DNA of 64,000 nt, from contig VDFB02252616.1 of assembly GCA_007258455.2 (NCBI GenBank), forward strand, positions 121,725,394-121,789,393. Reading direction: 5' to 3'. The notes under the pieces were generated by a model. That model was not told the origin of the DNA and made no database searches. It saw only the letters and a list, made by a program, of their open reading frames with translations. This document shows, in pieces, positions 41,305 through 53,888 of this stretch. Each line of letters starts with the position of its first letter. Position 1 is the stretch's first letter. This stretch comes from Sequoia sempervirens (Eukaryota; Streptophyta; Pinopsida; Cupressales; Cupressaceae). A program made the position numbers and the translations under genes.

Positions 41305-43184
41305 TGTTAAAGTGATGTTAGAAGGTCGTTTTTGGGCTTTTTAAATATGGAGTTTGTGTCAGTTTCATGTCAATCTGTTATTGAAGAAATTCATGAAAAG
41401 TGAAAATTTGAAAGAAAATCATCAGAATTTTCTCTTTGGAGAGGGGAGCACATTTTCAAAAAGGCGCCCTATCTTTTAGGGGCTCAAATCCTGTTTTTAG
41501 GGTTTGTCACCTCCAGCAGACATTTGTTTGGTATCACGCTAGCTTTGCAACGGGCTATTAAGCTTATCAAACGGACCTGTTTCGTGCAAGTTACGAAAGA
41601 TATAGTGCAAAACGAGAGGAAAGTCAAAATTGGCTAACACTGGAGAAAAGAGCAGCTTTTGAAAAAGGCACCCATCTTTTTGAGGTGTCAAATGAAGGTT
41701 TTTGACTAAATGCCACCCAAGATGTTTGTCTCACATTTGTTCAGGCTTCGCAATGCATCCGTCAGTGGGTGAATCTGAGTTGTTGGGTTGCCTGAGCCGG
41801 AGGTCAAACATGGGGTCAAATCTTGGTCAAAATATCAAGGAATAAGCAAAAGAGCACATTTTCAGAAAGGCGCCTGAGCTTTTCAAGCCTTTAATGTCCT
41901 CTATTTGGTGATCTCAGATATTCAGTTTGTTCGTGTTACATCTAGCTATCCGTTGCCTGTCTCCGTCAGATCAAAAGATAACCTAGCTGCCTGCAGTCAG
42001 AGTTTCAGTGATACTTTGGTCAGTTCCAGAAATGGCTATCTCTGGAGAAAAAGGAGCACCTTTTGAAAAAGGCGCCCTCCTTTTTCACCTCTCAGATGAT
42101 GTTTTCTTGGGAAATGTTCCTTTGCAGTTGTTTTGCGGAATGGTTCAGCTTCACGTTGCACCAATTTGTCAGTTCTGAAAGTTTGCTGAATGCGAGATAT
42201 GAGGGAATCTGGTTTACCTTCGTAAGATGAAAATGTTGAGAAAATGGCTATCTCTAGGATGAAAAGAGCACTTTTTGAAAAAGGCGCCCTTGTTTTTCAA
42301 CCCTCAGATGTTGGAATTTGAATAAATGTTGTCTAGGAATTGTCATGCAAAATGAGGTCAGCTCCGCAGTGAACTTGTGATCCAGTCCTGAAAATTGGTC
42401 AATCAGAAGTTATGAAGGATTTGTTTTTCCCTTCGTACGAGATCGAGATGAGAAAATTTGACTAAGTCTGAGAAAAAGAGCAGCTTTTGAAAAAGGCGCT
42501 TGGATTTTTGACCCTTCAGATCTTAGTTTTATGATATTCAGTCTCAAGGTATCTTTTGATCAGTTTTTGTCCTGCTCTGCGATGCACCTGTCAGCCAGCC
42601 AATCGGTGAAGTCAGTCAGCCAGTGTCAGGGGATGAACAGAGGTCTCGAAGGAGGTTCAAATCCAAATTTTCATCAAATTTGGCTAAGTCTGGAAAACGC
42701 CTAAAGAGGTCAAAGTTGAGTTTTCGAAAGAAGTTGACTGGTGCGCCCTAACTTGAGTTCTGACTTCAGTTAGACTGAACGATTTCTGGGTTGTCATCTC
42801 CAGTTCATATATTGGCATGTTGAGTGATCTTTCAGTTCGCATGTCGAGTTAACTAGTTTGCATGTCCAATTAACAACTTTGCATGTTGAGTTAACTTGTT
42901 TGCATGTTCACTTAACTGAAGTTTATGCTTGAAAATCAACTTGAGTTTGCATGCATGGCGCAATTGGTTGAAATTGTGAAGACTTTGTGAAGTCGGGGCT
43001 TCACTTTTTGTCAACTGGAGTTTTGAAAAGGGACGCCATATTTAAATTAAAGCATGAATTTTGAGTATGGCGAATTTACTTTTGATTGTCAACTGAAGTC
43101 TTAAAAGGGACGCTTTAGCATAGTGCTTTAACTTTAGTCTTCAAAAGGGACGCTTCAGTTTGACTAAAGACTTAAAGCATGAAT
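41305..43184 (+). repeat. Repeat family D, with a roughly 205-bp GGCGCC array
   Basis: Unit cores TTTTGAAAAAGGCGCCC have GGCGCC at 41463, 41667 (GGCACC), 41879, 42071, 42283 and 42495 (GGCGCT), spacing 192-212 bp; a weaker TGCGCCC is at 42742. Each core is preceded by GAGAAAAAGAGCA and followed by CTTTT...CTCAGATG. Between cores are AT-rich words resembling GTTACGAAAGAT and TGCGATGCAYCYGTCAG. From 42815 a short 21-24 bp repeat follows, then three AAAAGGGACGC words. The family could be the U3 of another long LTR. It runs into the assembly gap. Confidence 0.75.
42815..42924. repeat. Short tandem repeat, 21-24 bp period, five units
   Basis: Units GCATGTTGAGTGATC, GCATGTCGAGTTAAC, GCATGTCCAATTAAC, GCATGTTGAGTTAAC and GCATGTTCACTTAAC start at 42815, 42839, 42860, 42881 and 42902. 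Confidence 0.85.
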
Positions 43185-43284
43185 NNNNNNNNNNNNNNNN
43201 NNNNNNNNNNNNNNNNNNNNNNNNNNNNNNNNNNNNNNNNNNNNNNNNNNNNNNNNNNNNNNNNNNNNNNNNNNNNNNNNNNNN
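43185..43284. other. Assembly gap (100 N)
   Basis: Exactly 100 N, the usual placeholder for a gap of unknown size. It sits at the end of repeat family D, so missing sequence is probably more repeat. Confidence 0.98.
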
Positions 43285-43997
43285 GCAGGTGAAAACAAAA
43301 CATACAGGACTTTAAAACAAAAATTCACGGAGTTGAAGGACTATTCAACCAGAAGAATTTTGGGGAAAAGAATTAACTCAACCACCTTCTCCGTAAGTTG
43401 AGCATAGGAAATCTAGGTAGTCAACATTTCCTCGTGCCTTACCTATCCTTTCACTTTATGCACTTGAAATTAATAGGGAGCATTAAAGAATTGAATCTAT
43501 CGCAGTTGTTGCACTCGAAAATAAAATATTAAATTAGATTTTGAATCTGTGCTTAAGTATATGTATGCTAGGGAATTGATACAGCCGTTAAATCCTAACT
43601 TGATTATATTTGGTTAATTAAATAACTATATATTTTGTGTTAAATCTTTATTAAAAGAATGTTTTTGGGTGTGTAAAAGTGCAAAATAGATATGGACAAA
43701 ATTTGTAACTTTATTCTTTTCTTAGTTATTTTGAATGAAACGAATAAGTAGTTTGTAATGGTTTTAAGGTGGTTATCTTTTATATGATTTTCATTATTTA
43801 TTATTGGATGGTAATATTTTTGTAATTATGAGAAAAGACTTTATTATGTATCCTTCATAAAATAAGAATACAATGAATTGGATTAGGGTATTGATTGGGT
43901 TTGAGAATACATAGGTAGTTATAAGAAAATTTAATGGGTTGGTGTTAGAGGTGCAGTGAATCACTCACACAATATGCTATGTAATTGCTCAATTTTT

Positions 43998-44038
<41 letters not shown>

Positions 44039-46530
44039 CAAATATGTATTATAGAACATTTAATTTAAATTTATAGATGTATTATGTAGTATGTGTGAGT
44101 ATGTTGTATTGGATGTACAACTATGTATTGTTTTCCTGAAAAGATAAATAAATTAAATTAAGTATTATTTATTCAAATATAGGTACATTAAAGTAGATTT
44201 ACTTTTAGTTACATTTTAAATTTGATCTATTTTCACATACATTCAAATCAGGTTTATTTTCTAATACGTTTAAATTAGAAATTATTCTCAAGTACGTTTA
44301 AAATTAGGTCTAATTGCAAGTTAAATTAAAGTTAAAATTTATTTACAAAATCATTATATTTATGATTTACAGATAAATTGTTTATGTTAGATCTTAATTG
44401 AATTTATTTATAATAATCAAGGTATATATTGCGTTTTTAATTAAACCTATTATTTGGAAGTAAACAAACATGTTACATTTGAACTAAATTTATTATAGGT
44501 TATATTTTAAAATTTTAATTAATTTGAAGTAATGTTTACTATTGAGGTACATTTAATATTTGAATTATTTTCAGATACATTTCAAGCATATTTATTTCTA
44601 ATACATCTAGACTAGATCTATTTACAAAGTGCATTCAAATTAGATTTATCTACAAGTTATTTAAAGTTAAATTTATTTACAGATTCATTTACTAATAGAT
44701 TTGTGGTTTGCACAAATTTAATTGAAGTAAATAAACATGCTACATTTGAATTAAATTTATTATAGGTTATATTTTAAATCTTAATTAATTTGAAGTAAAC
44801 AAAAGTACAGGCTAGGAATTTTAAATCAAAAGAAATATGATGTTTTGCATACTATAGGTTTCATAGTGCTTATCTATTTAAAAATATTATGATGGAAATG
44901 CTTTTAATTATAGTGGATTATTTAATTATTCATTACATTATCTTTAATAAGATTGGATTATGTTCACGTTCAAATGAATGGGTATCTATAGCCGTCTTTG
45001 AGCATGTTTAGATAGTTATTTTGTTTATATTTTGAGTGCTCATTGGAATTGATTTATTATGCATACTAGTGGTTCCATGTTTATCATATTTTCCTCTTGC
45101 TTTATTTTACTTTTGAGGTAATCTTTATGTATAGACATGTTTTGGATAAGTTGGGAACCCATAAATGCTTAAGTCACTTCCTTTTGATAAGTTATGGGTG
45201 GTAGGTTGTTAGGCTTCCAGAGGTGATGGGAAACCTGTTTTGTGTTGAATTTTCCCATGATTAGACCTTTGTGTTTCCATTGAGCGTATCTTAATTTTGA
45301 GCTCGTGGGTGTACCTTGTTCCATGATTTTATTTGCCTCTTGGTTATGACTATGAGCAAGATGGTTCATGCCTCACACGTGCTTTCATTTTGTGGATTTT
45401 ATGTTTGGTACACCCCTTGTTGTTGTGAGTCTTGTTTCAGAACTGTTGGGGAGGGTGGCTCTTCATGGGGGTCGACGCACAAAGGGGCTGTTAGGGTAAC
45501 CCATGGAAGAGTTTCCTAAACAAGTGATAATATAATTAATGAACTAGTGGGTTTGGGTAGTTAAACATTAAACAAGATTAATTATGTGCCTCACCTATAC
45601 CGTTAGTGCTTTCACAGGCTAAGGATGGAATGAGAAGACCTGGTCGGTAAGATCACTACCTTGTCCTCACGAAAGGTAAGTGGTCTCGCATGAGTCACCC
45701 TATGAAGCAACACCATGAGATAGGCAAGCAGGATAACCATAGATGGAGGCAATACCTTGTGATAGGTTTCCTGGATAATCCATGTAAGGCCATGCGATGA
45801 CACTCTCCCACTGTACCCATTTATTTTCCTTTGGTTGGTAGCCTCTGGAAGTGTTGTTGTACTTGTTTGATGTTGTTTATGTTAGTGTTGAGTTAGCCTT
45901 GTCTGCTTGACCTTGTTTGGATGTGGATCATTTCTTGTCATCTCCTAGCATGGGGGTGGACCTTCAGGTCCACACGGTCGGGTGGAACGTGTTATGCACC
46001 CCATTGGGTTCCCAGGATGTGTTCGCGATGCAAAAGTGGATGCAAAGTTCCAGAGCTTCACCTGGTTGAAGACTTTTCCTCAGTTCTATGGTACCATGTT
46101 CAATTATGTAACATTATTCTATTTGATGTGTATTATCCTCTCTATGTCAGGATGCATATGTACTCCTGAAGTAATGTAATATACTATTATATCCATGATG
46201 TACTGTATCTATGGAAATGCGCTCCACAATTGTAATATTAAATTATGGATTGAAAAAAAAAAATGATGTATATCTTTTCATCTTTATTGCTCATGGATGA
46301 TTATATGTTATCATTATGTAATCTTGGTTGTGTGTACGCTTTCGTTGATAAAAGTTTATGATTTGTAATGACTGTTTTGCGTACCCCAGAGGACATGAAT
46401 GACTTTGTAAATACATAATTGTTGTTCCTAGAATGCATGTACATTTTCATCATATGCAATGTTTCGCTTTCAAAAAAAAATATTTGCGATGTTTGTTGTC
46501 CTTTGGGGTTCACACGGCGGGGTGTTACAA
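43285..46530 (+). mobile_element. AT-rich region ending in an LTR of family G
   Basis: 43285-45130 is AT-rich with no coding frame; it has a (TA)n run at 44004-44035 and many short ATTTAAATTA-like words. 45130-46530 ends CCTTTGGGGTTCACACGGCGGGGTGTTACA, matching the LTR end at 5994, so at least the last kilobase is an LTR on the plus strand. An AATAAA-like region lies near 46230. The LTR start is not located. Frames such as 45316-45519 and 45921-46169 show no domain. Confidence 0.5.
44004..44035. repeat. (TA)n microsatellite
   Basis: Sixteen or so AT units in the AT-rich segment. Confidence 0.95.
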
Positions 46531-49145
46531 GGACAAAATCCTATTTCTGAGCACCCCAATTTGGAAGCCATCAGAGTGACGACATCCAAAGTTTGGGGTA
46601 CAAAGGTGTGCAACTATGGGAAGATGGTTTGGCGAAATGGGGTGGGAGTGGAACCCATTGAATGACATTGTTGCCCCTCATAACTAGAAAATGGCACTAG
46701 CTAAGATCCTAAAGAACAAAACCTTTTCCCCATCTGACTAGGAGGATGAAATCAGATGGTGCAGATCGAGAACTGGGGAATACAAGGTGAAGCTAGGATA
46801 TAGGGTCAAGGAAATGGAAATTGCAAGAAAAAATTGGCCATACAAGCTCATGTGGAGTAACAATTCCCTCCCAAAAGCTGGGGTTTTCTCCTAGCTAGCA
46901 ATGCAAAAAATAATTTTGACAGAAGATAGGCTTGCCACCTTTGGAATCCAGGGCTCTAGAAGGTGTGTCCTGTGCAAGAGCAACAATGAGTCTGTGGATC
47001 ACATCCTATTGACATGCCCATACGTGGAAAACTACTAGAAGTTCTTCATGTCCAAGCTAAGCTACCAGTGCCCTATTCTGGAAGACATTGTGGGATGGTT
47101 TAATATATGGCCTCTTCTGAACAAGAATTCTATGTTTGGAAGCATCTAGGAAATCATTTCGTCAACCATTATATGAGAGATTTGGAAAGAGCGCAATTGG
47201 AGGATATTTTAGGGGAAGGAAATGGAGCAAGAGAGATTGTGTAGGAAAATTGAAGGAGTTGTAACCGAACTAATCAATGAAGCGACTTAGGGGAAAAACC
47301 TCAAAAAGGTAATTTTCTCAAGCTGCAATGGCAGAATCATAAAATCATTCACGGGCCTAAGAATCCTAAAGCTAAGTGGGAAGGAAAGTAGTGAGCAGAA
47401 TGAAAAAAAATGCTTAAATGTCAAATGGCTACCCCTAGAGGAGGGATGGGTTAAGGTGAACTTCAATGGTGGCTCTAGGGGCAACCTGGGGTCAAATTGT
47501 ACTGGATGTGTTGTTTGTGATAGCCAAGGAATTGTGCTTGCAAAAAAATCACTTGCTTTAGGGATTTGCATAAAAAAAAAAAGTTGAGTTTAGAGTAGCT
47601 TTGGTCGGTCTGGAATTGGGGATGGAAGTTGGTGCAAAGTGAATTCACTTAGAGGAAGATTCATTAATCACAATAAATGCCATCTGACTCAACACAACAC
47701 CAAGTTGGAAGCTCAATCATTGGATTCAACCCATATGTGATGTCATGGCCGAATTAGAAGCATTTTGCATAAGCCACGTCTATAGAGAAGGGAACGAGGT
47801 GGTAGACAAGTTGGAAAAAGCAGCGGTGGAGAGTATCCAAGTGATTGATTGCATACAGGTTGGAGCCGTACACAGCTGAGGTGATGGGCATCAAAAATGA
47901 GGATGCGGTTATGATGGGGATTGGTGAGATGATGGAAGCTACATTTTTCATTTAATTCCAAGCTCGCTCGAGCAGACAAGATTGAGGTAGGATCTCAAAA
48001 ATATATGAGCATTGAATTTGCAAGACATGAAGGCTTTTAATTCTTGGTACGACCTCCATATGGTTGCGCATAGTTTTGCTTGAAATAGGGGTGGTAAAGA
48101 TTATTTTTCCCAAAAAAAATTATGCTCTCAACACATGCATAAGGGGCGATGGACACTCCACTCTTTTTGAACTCCATGAAGCAGCAAAATGCATTCCATG
48201 GTGAATTCACTGAGAAGCGGTTAAAGGGGATAATGGTGTCCAAGTACCCACTGGTGCTCCAGGCGGTGAAGGGGATACTGGGTCTAGAATTTCAGCAGGC
48301 AACCCACAAGCTCAGGGAAAATTTATAAATCATCGCCATATTTCTGGTGATGCTTGTGTACATGGGTGTGTCGAAAACTTGGGGGAAGAATTTATGCCAA
48401 ATGATTTTTTAGCACTCACTTCTAGAGAATATTGATGCGACATTGGAAAACATTGATGGCAACTTCATGACCCTTTTGTCTGTACACTACTACAAGGCCT
48501 ATGGGAATGAATGGTTGTACCAAAATTAATGTTGGTACGCTCTTTGAATGACACAGTGCTAAAAAACCACTGGGGTGAGATCGACCAGTGCATTGACTTC
48601 CTCCTATACGCAACGAATATTCTCAAAGACCGGTCGAAGGGATGGGTGAAGATGTTTCTGGTGGTGGAGGCTCTTAATGGGGAGAGGTGGACCTAAGACG
48701 AGGAGGACTAGGAGTTGGGCGTCAGAGAAGAATAGGTCATGAACGACACCAAGAGTTGGGAAAAGCATGCGAACCACCCTACTCAGTGCCCACAATGGTG
48801 ATTGCCTGGTGATCCAAAATGCATTCAAAGAAATGAAGTCCAACAAGGTTGGATGCAACAATGCCTAGTCATGTGTTATGGAGGTGATGGGTCTGTGTGG
48901 TGTCAATGTTCAATTGAGTCACCAACTTGTTTTTTTGGTGGGTCTATGAGTAGTCCGCAATGGTGTCAAAGGTCATTCCATTATATGTTTGGGTCAATTT
49001 TTTGTAGTTGTGGGCTTCATGCTAAATTTTGATGGGATGCATCCCTAACATTTGGTACATAGGTTTGAAACCGTCCGAGAATTGTAAAAACCTTTTTTTT
49101 ATTAATAAAGGGTGTTGCCCCATATAGTAGCTATTTAACTTATAA
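46531..49145 (+). pseudogene. LINE 3' part: zf-RVT and RNase H domains
   Basis: Forward translation after 46640 gives RTGEYKVKLGYRV near 46765, SLPKAGVFS near 46865, RLATFGIQGSRRCVLCKSNN and VDHILLTCPY near 46930-47030 (the C-C-H-C zinc-binding domain that follows RT in plant L1 LINEs), then VKVNFNGGSRGNLGSN near 47450 and HVYREGNEVVDKLEKAAVES near 47775 (RNase H). Many in-frame stops (for example WVS to stop near 46895) show decay. After 47880 a long untranslated or unrecognised tail ends in TTTTTTTATTAATAAAGGG and GTTGCCCC at 49095-49125, a typical plant LINE 3' end. The 5' side is cut by LTR-G at 46530. Confidence 0.8.
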
Positions 49146-49286
49146 AAAAATAAATCATATGATTAAAAATTATTAATGTATTATTATATATGCAATAATA
49201 TCAAATGATTACATATTATAAATGTAACCCTTATTTTCTAATTTGTAAATAATTGAGAGCCAATCCCACTCCCCGACCAAAAACCT

Positions 49287-50207
49287 ATGAATACCTCGCC
49301 TAATATTGAGGACCCCACTTGGTCGGCTCTTCTTAAGATAAACCCAAAAAAAAGAAAGGCCATCCCCTTCTCTCCTATTACAAATAAAAAAAGGAAAGTA
49401 CTGATCCATGAGTTGGGAACTGACCCTAACACAATAAACCTATTGGATGACAATGATAACAACCCTGAATGCAGGTCTACAACCCCGGTGGGTCGAAGAT
49501 CCCCTTGCCTTACTTTGGTTGCATCTAAGGGGTCAAAAAATAGTAAAACATCCAAAAGTTTGAAGGAGAAGAGTTTAGAAGAGGATAAAAAGGGGAAGAA
49601 TGTTGTTGGGGAGGAAAAATATTCCTCCTCTGAAGAGAGTGTGCCAGATAGCTTGGGTGGTGTTGACTCTCTTGAGGAAGAGGAGTCGGGGTTGGAGGAG
49701 GTGGATGGCTCGAGTCAAGAAGAGGAGGGTATCAATCAGCAAGATGAGGTGCAGGATGTTGAGGAAACTGAATTGAATGAGGATAAAGGAACGACCACAA
49801 TGAAATTCGAGAGCTTGAAGGATTTTCAAATGGGTTGGAGTTAACCAAAGTGCAAAGGCTTGAGGAAAGATTTGTGATCCTGGAGAAGATGGTTCAGAAT
49901 GAGGAAAATGCTAGCAGGTTTTAGGCTCTCGAGTATGTTGTGTAGAACATGTGTAGGGTTGTGGATGCGGTTATGAAAAAAGCTATTATGGCGACCATCT
50001 TGGGACAAGGAAAAATCAAGAAACAACAAAGGAAGAAGGATTATAAGGATGAATCCGATCTATTAGGAAAGATTGAGGTAAAAAATAGTGTTGAAGATTC
50101 TATTGAGGACCTGATAAGGTGTGGAGCCTTATTGAGGAGGCCTAGTCCTCGACTTTTGCTTTTCTTGCTTTTTGTTGCCTACCATGTTGATGTCTTTTTG
50201 TTCTGTT
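49287..50207 (+). pseudogene. Unrecognised acidic/coiled-coil protein relic
   Basis: Frame 49287-49844 (185 aa) reads a basic patch (KINPKKRKAIPF, NKKRKVLIHELG, a candidate nuclear signal), then Lys/Ser-rich KGSKNSKTSKSLKEKS and a strongly acidic Ser/Glu region (EESVPDSLGGVDSLEEEES). A one-base shift near 49830 joins to LTKVQRLEERFVILEKMVQN and YVVQNMCRVV-like heptads, then basic IKKQQRKKDYKDES. Basic-acidic-coiled-coil layout resembles ORF1 or gag-type proteins of retroelements, but no zinc knuckle is present. Two in-frame stops follow the shift. Family not recognised. Confidence 0.4.
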
Positions 50208-52060
50208 AAATGGTATTTTAGTGGTAATGGCCTTATGTGTTAGAACTGTATTAAGTTAATTTCTATTTGGAACTTAAAAAACTTATTGGGAACTCATTAT
50301 AGGTTATGCTTATATAACCTTCTTTTTTTGAATGGTTGATATTATGGACTGGTTATATTTTATTGGACTCTTGATAGATATATAATGTTTGATGTGGCTG
50401 GTATAGGGTAATGTGGTTTTTGGTTGGTTGGGTTTTGGGGTAGTGGTTCCGATAGGGACAGGTTGGATTGAATCAATCACTGACTCAATGCTCTGGGTCT
50501 CACCTTTGATAACCCCTTGGTGTCACTCTCTCCACCACACTACCTATAGGTCCCCAATATTGACTAGGCATCCCTGGTACTTCTAGCCAACCCTTCTATC
50601 ATCTCCAAATGCATTACCAAGCAAAACTTGGTGCTCTTCTTCTCTTACTCTCCCTAGCCCTTAATCCTTTTAAAGACTAGTTAACCTCCACTGCTTCCTA
50701 ACTTGTTTGCAGGGGTGTGCATAGGCTTCCATGGTTTCAAAACTATCTAGGAAAGTTTCTTGTTCAACCTCTATTCACCACTTCTCCATCGCTATCACAA
50801 AACCCTAGTCTAGGGTTTGGGAAGGGCTACTAGGCTTGAGCCCCTTTTAGGCCTCCTCACTCAGGTAAACTGGTTAGAACTTCTCTCCTTTATGAGATTG
50901 TGCCAAACTTTCTTCTGACACCCTGGCTCAATTTCCAAGCTCTAAAATATTTTTAGGGTTTGGGACCCTCTTTGCCCGTACACAGGTACAACTCAAATTT
51001 TGCAAGAAACTAGGGTTTTTTTTTAGACCATTTCTTGGCCTGTTTTGCTTCTTTTGATCCTCCAAATGATCAGACAAGAACTCTGCCTTCCTGCCAACCT
51101 TTATGAAGACTCCTGCAACCACTACACACTTTGCATTATAAAAGATTCATCACCCCTGCCACGTTAGGACTATGAGTTTCACTATCTTCCCAAGCCGGGT
51201 ATCAACAAACTTGCCTAGGGAAAGACTTTGATCATGATTCCAGAACTCCTAATGACATCTACCACTAAGATATGTACAGACAGGGATCCTGGCCACATTC
51301 CCATCAAGTCCATACTTCCTGGTACGGAAGGAATGCAGCCTAAAACCCCATTTTTACATAGTTTCTAGTCAAGACAGCAATAAGGAGAAAACAAAGAATT
51401 TACAAGAATGGATGAAAGCGATGAATTTACTAATTAATGTGCCAAACCAAAACTATCAGAGGCTTCACTACATGCCAATAAAAACTAAAAAATGCCTCTT
51501 TCAATTCATTTAGCTGCTGTCACACAAACAAGAACAGAAAAATAGAAAAATCACTCCAAAATCACTGTTTTCTTGTTAATCTCATGAAGCTACAACTGTC
51601 CAAAATCTTCCAACCCTCTTCAAAGGTCGAATCAAGCTTTAAATATGCCTCCCAAATAGTTAAGTTTCTTGGTTCGAGGATTTAGATGACCTAAAAATGC
51701 TTTTTGTAAAACCCAATGTGTTTTCAAGCACTTGACTAGATGGTGAATGATGACAAGCTGGGGCTTCAAAACCCATTTTTGATTACCATCTCCCAATCCA
51801 TTGATCATATATTGATCAAGAATTACTCAAAACAACAAAACCTAGCTAGATGGTCAACATGAACACAAAACAACATAACAAAAATTTGGACTTCCAACAA
51901 AAACTTCAATTAAGCTGAACTTTGCCAGGTGCTCACGCACTGTTCTCTTCCTTTTCTACTTCCTCAGTTTTGTTGTTTTGTCTAGTGGTTGTTTGTTGTA
52001 CTAATGTACTACTTTTGTTAGGGATCAGGGCCCTTTCCCTGCTTAATCAATCAAAAAATA
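50208..52060. other. No gene recognised; possible LINE 3' end at right
   Basis: No domain on either strand. The last 60 bases (TTGTTAGGGATCAGGGCCC then TTAATCAATCAAAAAATAA) look like a plant LINE 3' terminus on the plus strand, which with the ORF1-like relic at 49287 could mark one internally scrambled LINE. Confidence 0.3.
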
Positions 52061-52079
52061 ATGTATTATATATATTTAT

Positions 52080-53350
52080 TTAATTAGGTTAAGGGGTCAA
52101 TTAGTGTTAGTGTTCACGTAGGTTTATAGTTATGGTTCAATTAGGGTTAGAGTTAGGTTTGAGATTCAAATAGGGTTAGGGTGAAGGTTAGGATTAGAGT
52201 TCAAAAGGGTAGGACTAGTGTTCAATAACATTTAGGATTCAAATACAGTTATAATTAGGGTTACAATTAGAGTTAAATAAGGGTTACAATTCAATTAAAG
52301 GCTAGTGTTAGTGTAAGGGTAAGGACTCAATTAGGGTTAAGATTTAATTAGGGTTTAGAGTAAGTGTTAGAGTTAAGCTAGGCATAGATTCCTATTAGAG
52401 TTCAATTATGAATAACATTAGTGTAATGCAATGATGGTTAGGGTTAGGGTTTTTCAAATAAGGTTAGGATTAGGGTTAAATAAGGGTTATGATTTAATTA
52501 GTGTTAGTGTAAGGGTAATAAATCAACTAGGGTTAAGATTTAATTAGGGTTTAAAGTTGGGGTTAGAGTTCAATAAGGCATAGAGTTGTATTAGGGTTCA
52601 TTAGGATTAGGATTAGTGTTCAATTACGAGAATGGTTTAATTAGGGTTTTGATTGAATTTGGGTTAATGTTAATAATAGTGTTAGGGTTCATTTAGGTTT
52701 ACAATTTAATTAGGGTTACAATTTGGGTTCTATTAGGGTTAGATTATGGTTAGGGTTCTAAAAATAATTGTAATTATAATCCTAATAATAGCATAAGCCT
52801 AACCATAAAATTAACCCTAAATGAGTGTTATAGCTAATCGTAATTGGTCAAGATTAATTTAATTTTCTTAATTAATTAATTTATACTAATTAATAATTTA
52901 TGTATTAGTATTTCAAATAATGTTAGTGTTAGGTTTAGGATTAGGGCTAGGGTTAGGGTTTTAAAAGGGTTATTATTACAATTCAATTAGAGATGGTGTT
53001 CAATTAGGGTTACTAATAGGGTTAGGTTGAAGGTTTAATTGGGGTTATGATTTATTTAGGCTTCAAAGTTAGCATTATAGTTCAATTAGGGCTAGGGTTC
53101 AACAAAGGTTAAATTCTTATTAGGGTAAGGTTTAGGGTTCAATTAAGGTTACAATTTAATTATGGTTATGGTTATAATTAAATTAGACTTAATAAGAGTT
53201 ATAAGTTAATTAGGGTAAAATTTTGAGTTCAATTAGGGTTAATGTTCACTTATGATTAAGGTTTAAATAGGGTTAGGGTTATAATCCAATCAAGGTTTGA
53301 ATAAGAGTTAAAATTTAATTAGGGTAATAGTTTTAGTTCAATTAAGGTTA
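52080..53350. repeat. Degenerate telomere-like repeat block (TTAGGG words)
   Basis: About 1.27 kb in which AATTAGGGTTA, GTTAGGGTTAGGGTTT and TTCAATTAGGG words recur every 10-20 bp, almost all on the plus strand, separated by variable AT-rich fillers. A few strictly tandem TTAGGG pairs occur at about 52436-52450 and 52940-52960. Near 52790-52820 the complement CCTAA/ACCCTAAA appears, so orientation flips locally. Plant telomeres are TTTAGGG; this is a decayed interstitial block or a satellite derived from it. Confidence 0.8.
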
Positions 53351-53573
53351 CAATCCATAGTGGACTACATGAGCACCATGAAGACTCTGATTTCCAGCTT
53401 GCAGTTCCATATAACAGAGCTCGACTACACTCCCACACCAATGTTAGGATCATTTTTCATTTGTGGGGCCTAGCCTCATGTTCCCAAATATCATAAAACA
53501 TGATTTAGTGGCCTTCAAGATGAAGATCATCAACGCTTTCCCCAATAAATGTTGAGGTGACACATGCTTCCAC

Positions 53574-53888
53574 GTGAGCTATGGCACATCAGCCATCGCC
53601 CCACACATTGCATGCATGGCAACACTACTTAAGGTAGTGCATCTAGATTGGAGCCCCATTGCCATAAAGTTAGCTCTAATGATAACGACCTCCAAAACTA
53701 ACAACATGGGCAAGCTCATCAATCCCAAAAACATGCCATTATTGACATTGAAATCACTTGACACTAGTTATGGTCATATTAACTCTAAATTAGTTGTTGA
53801 TCCAAGCCTCATCTATAAGTTGGGCTACAAGGATTATGTTAATTATCTATGTTTGACTAAGAGGAGAAGTGGCCCTAAATGTTTGTAA
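53574..53888 (+). CDS. Unrecognised 104-aa ORF
   Basis: Reads MSYGTSAIAPHIACMATLL, later IAIKLALMITTSKTNNMGK, GHINSKLVVDPSLIYKLGY and ends TKRRSGPKCL. An earlier frame shows SLQFHITELDYTPTPMLGSF (53395-53455), so the coding relic may start near 53355. The first codon in frame is GTG, so no convincing start. No family recognised; could be a retroelement gag relic. Confidence 0.3.
   Translation: MSYGTSAIAPHIACMATLLKVVHLDWSPIAIKLALMITTSKTNNMGKLINPKNMPLLTLKSLDTSYGHINSKLVVDPSLIYKLGYKDYVNYLCLTKRRSGPKCL

Noticed and set aside
45169..46179. Several 60-80-aa ORFs
   Set aside because: No domain, and they lie in a probable LTR; overlapping frames on both strands argue for chance.
47990..49090. Small ORFs after the LINE RNase H region
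   Set aside because: Multiple stops, no recognisable domain, and position before the LINE 3' end; kept only as LINE tail.
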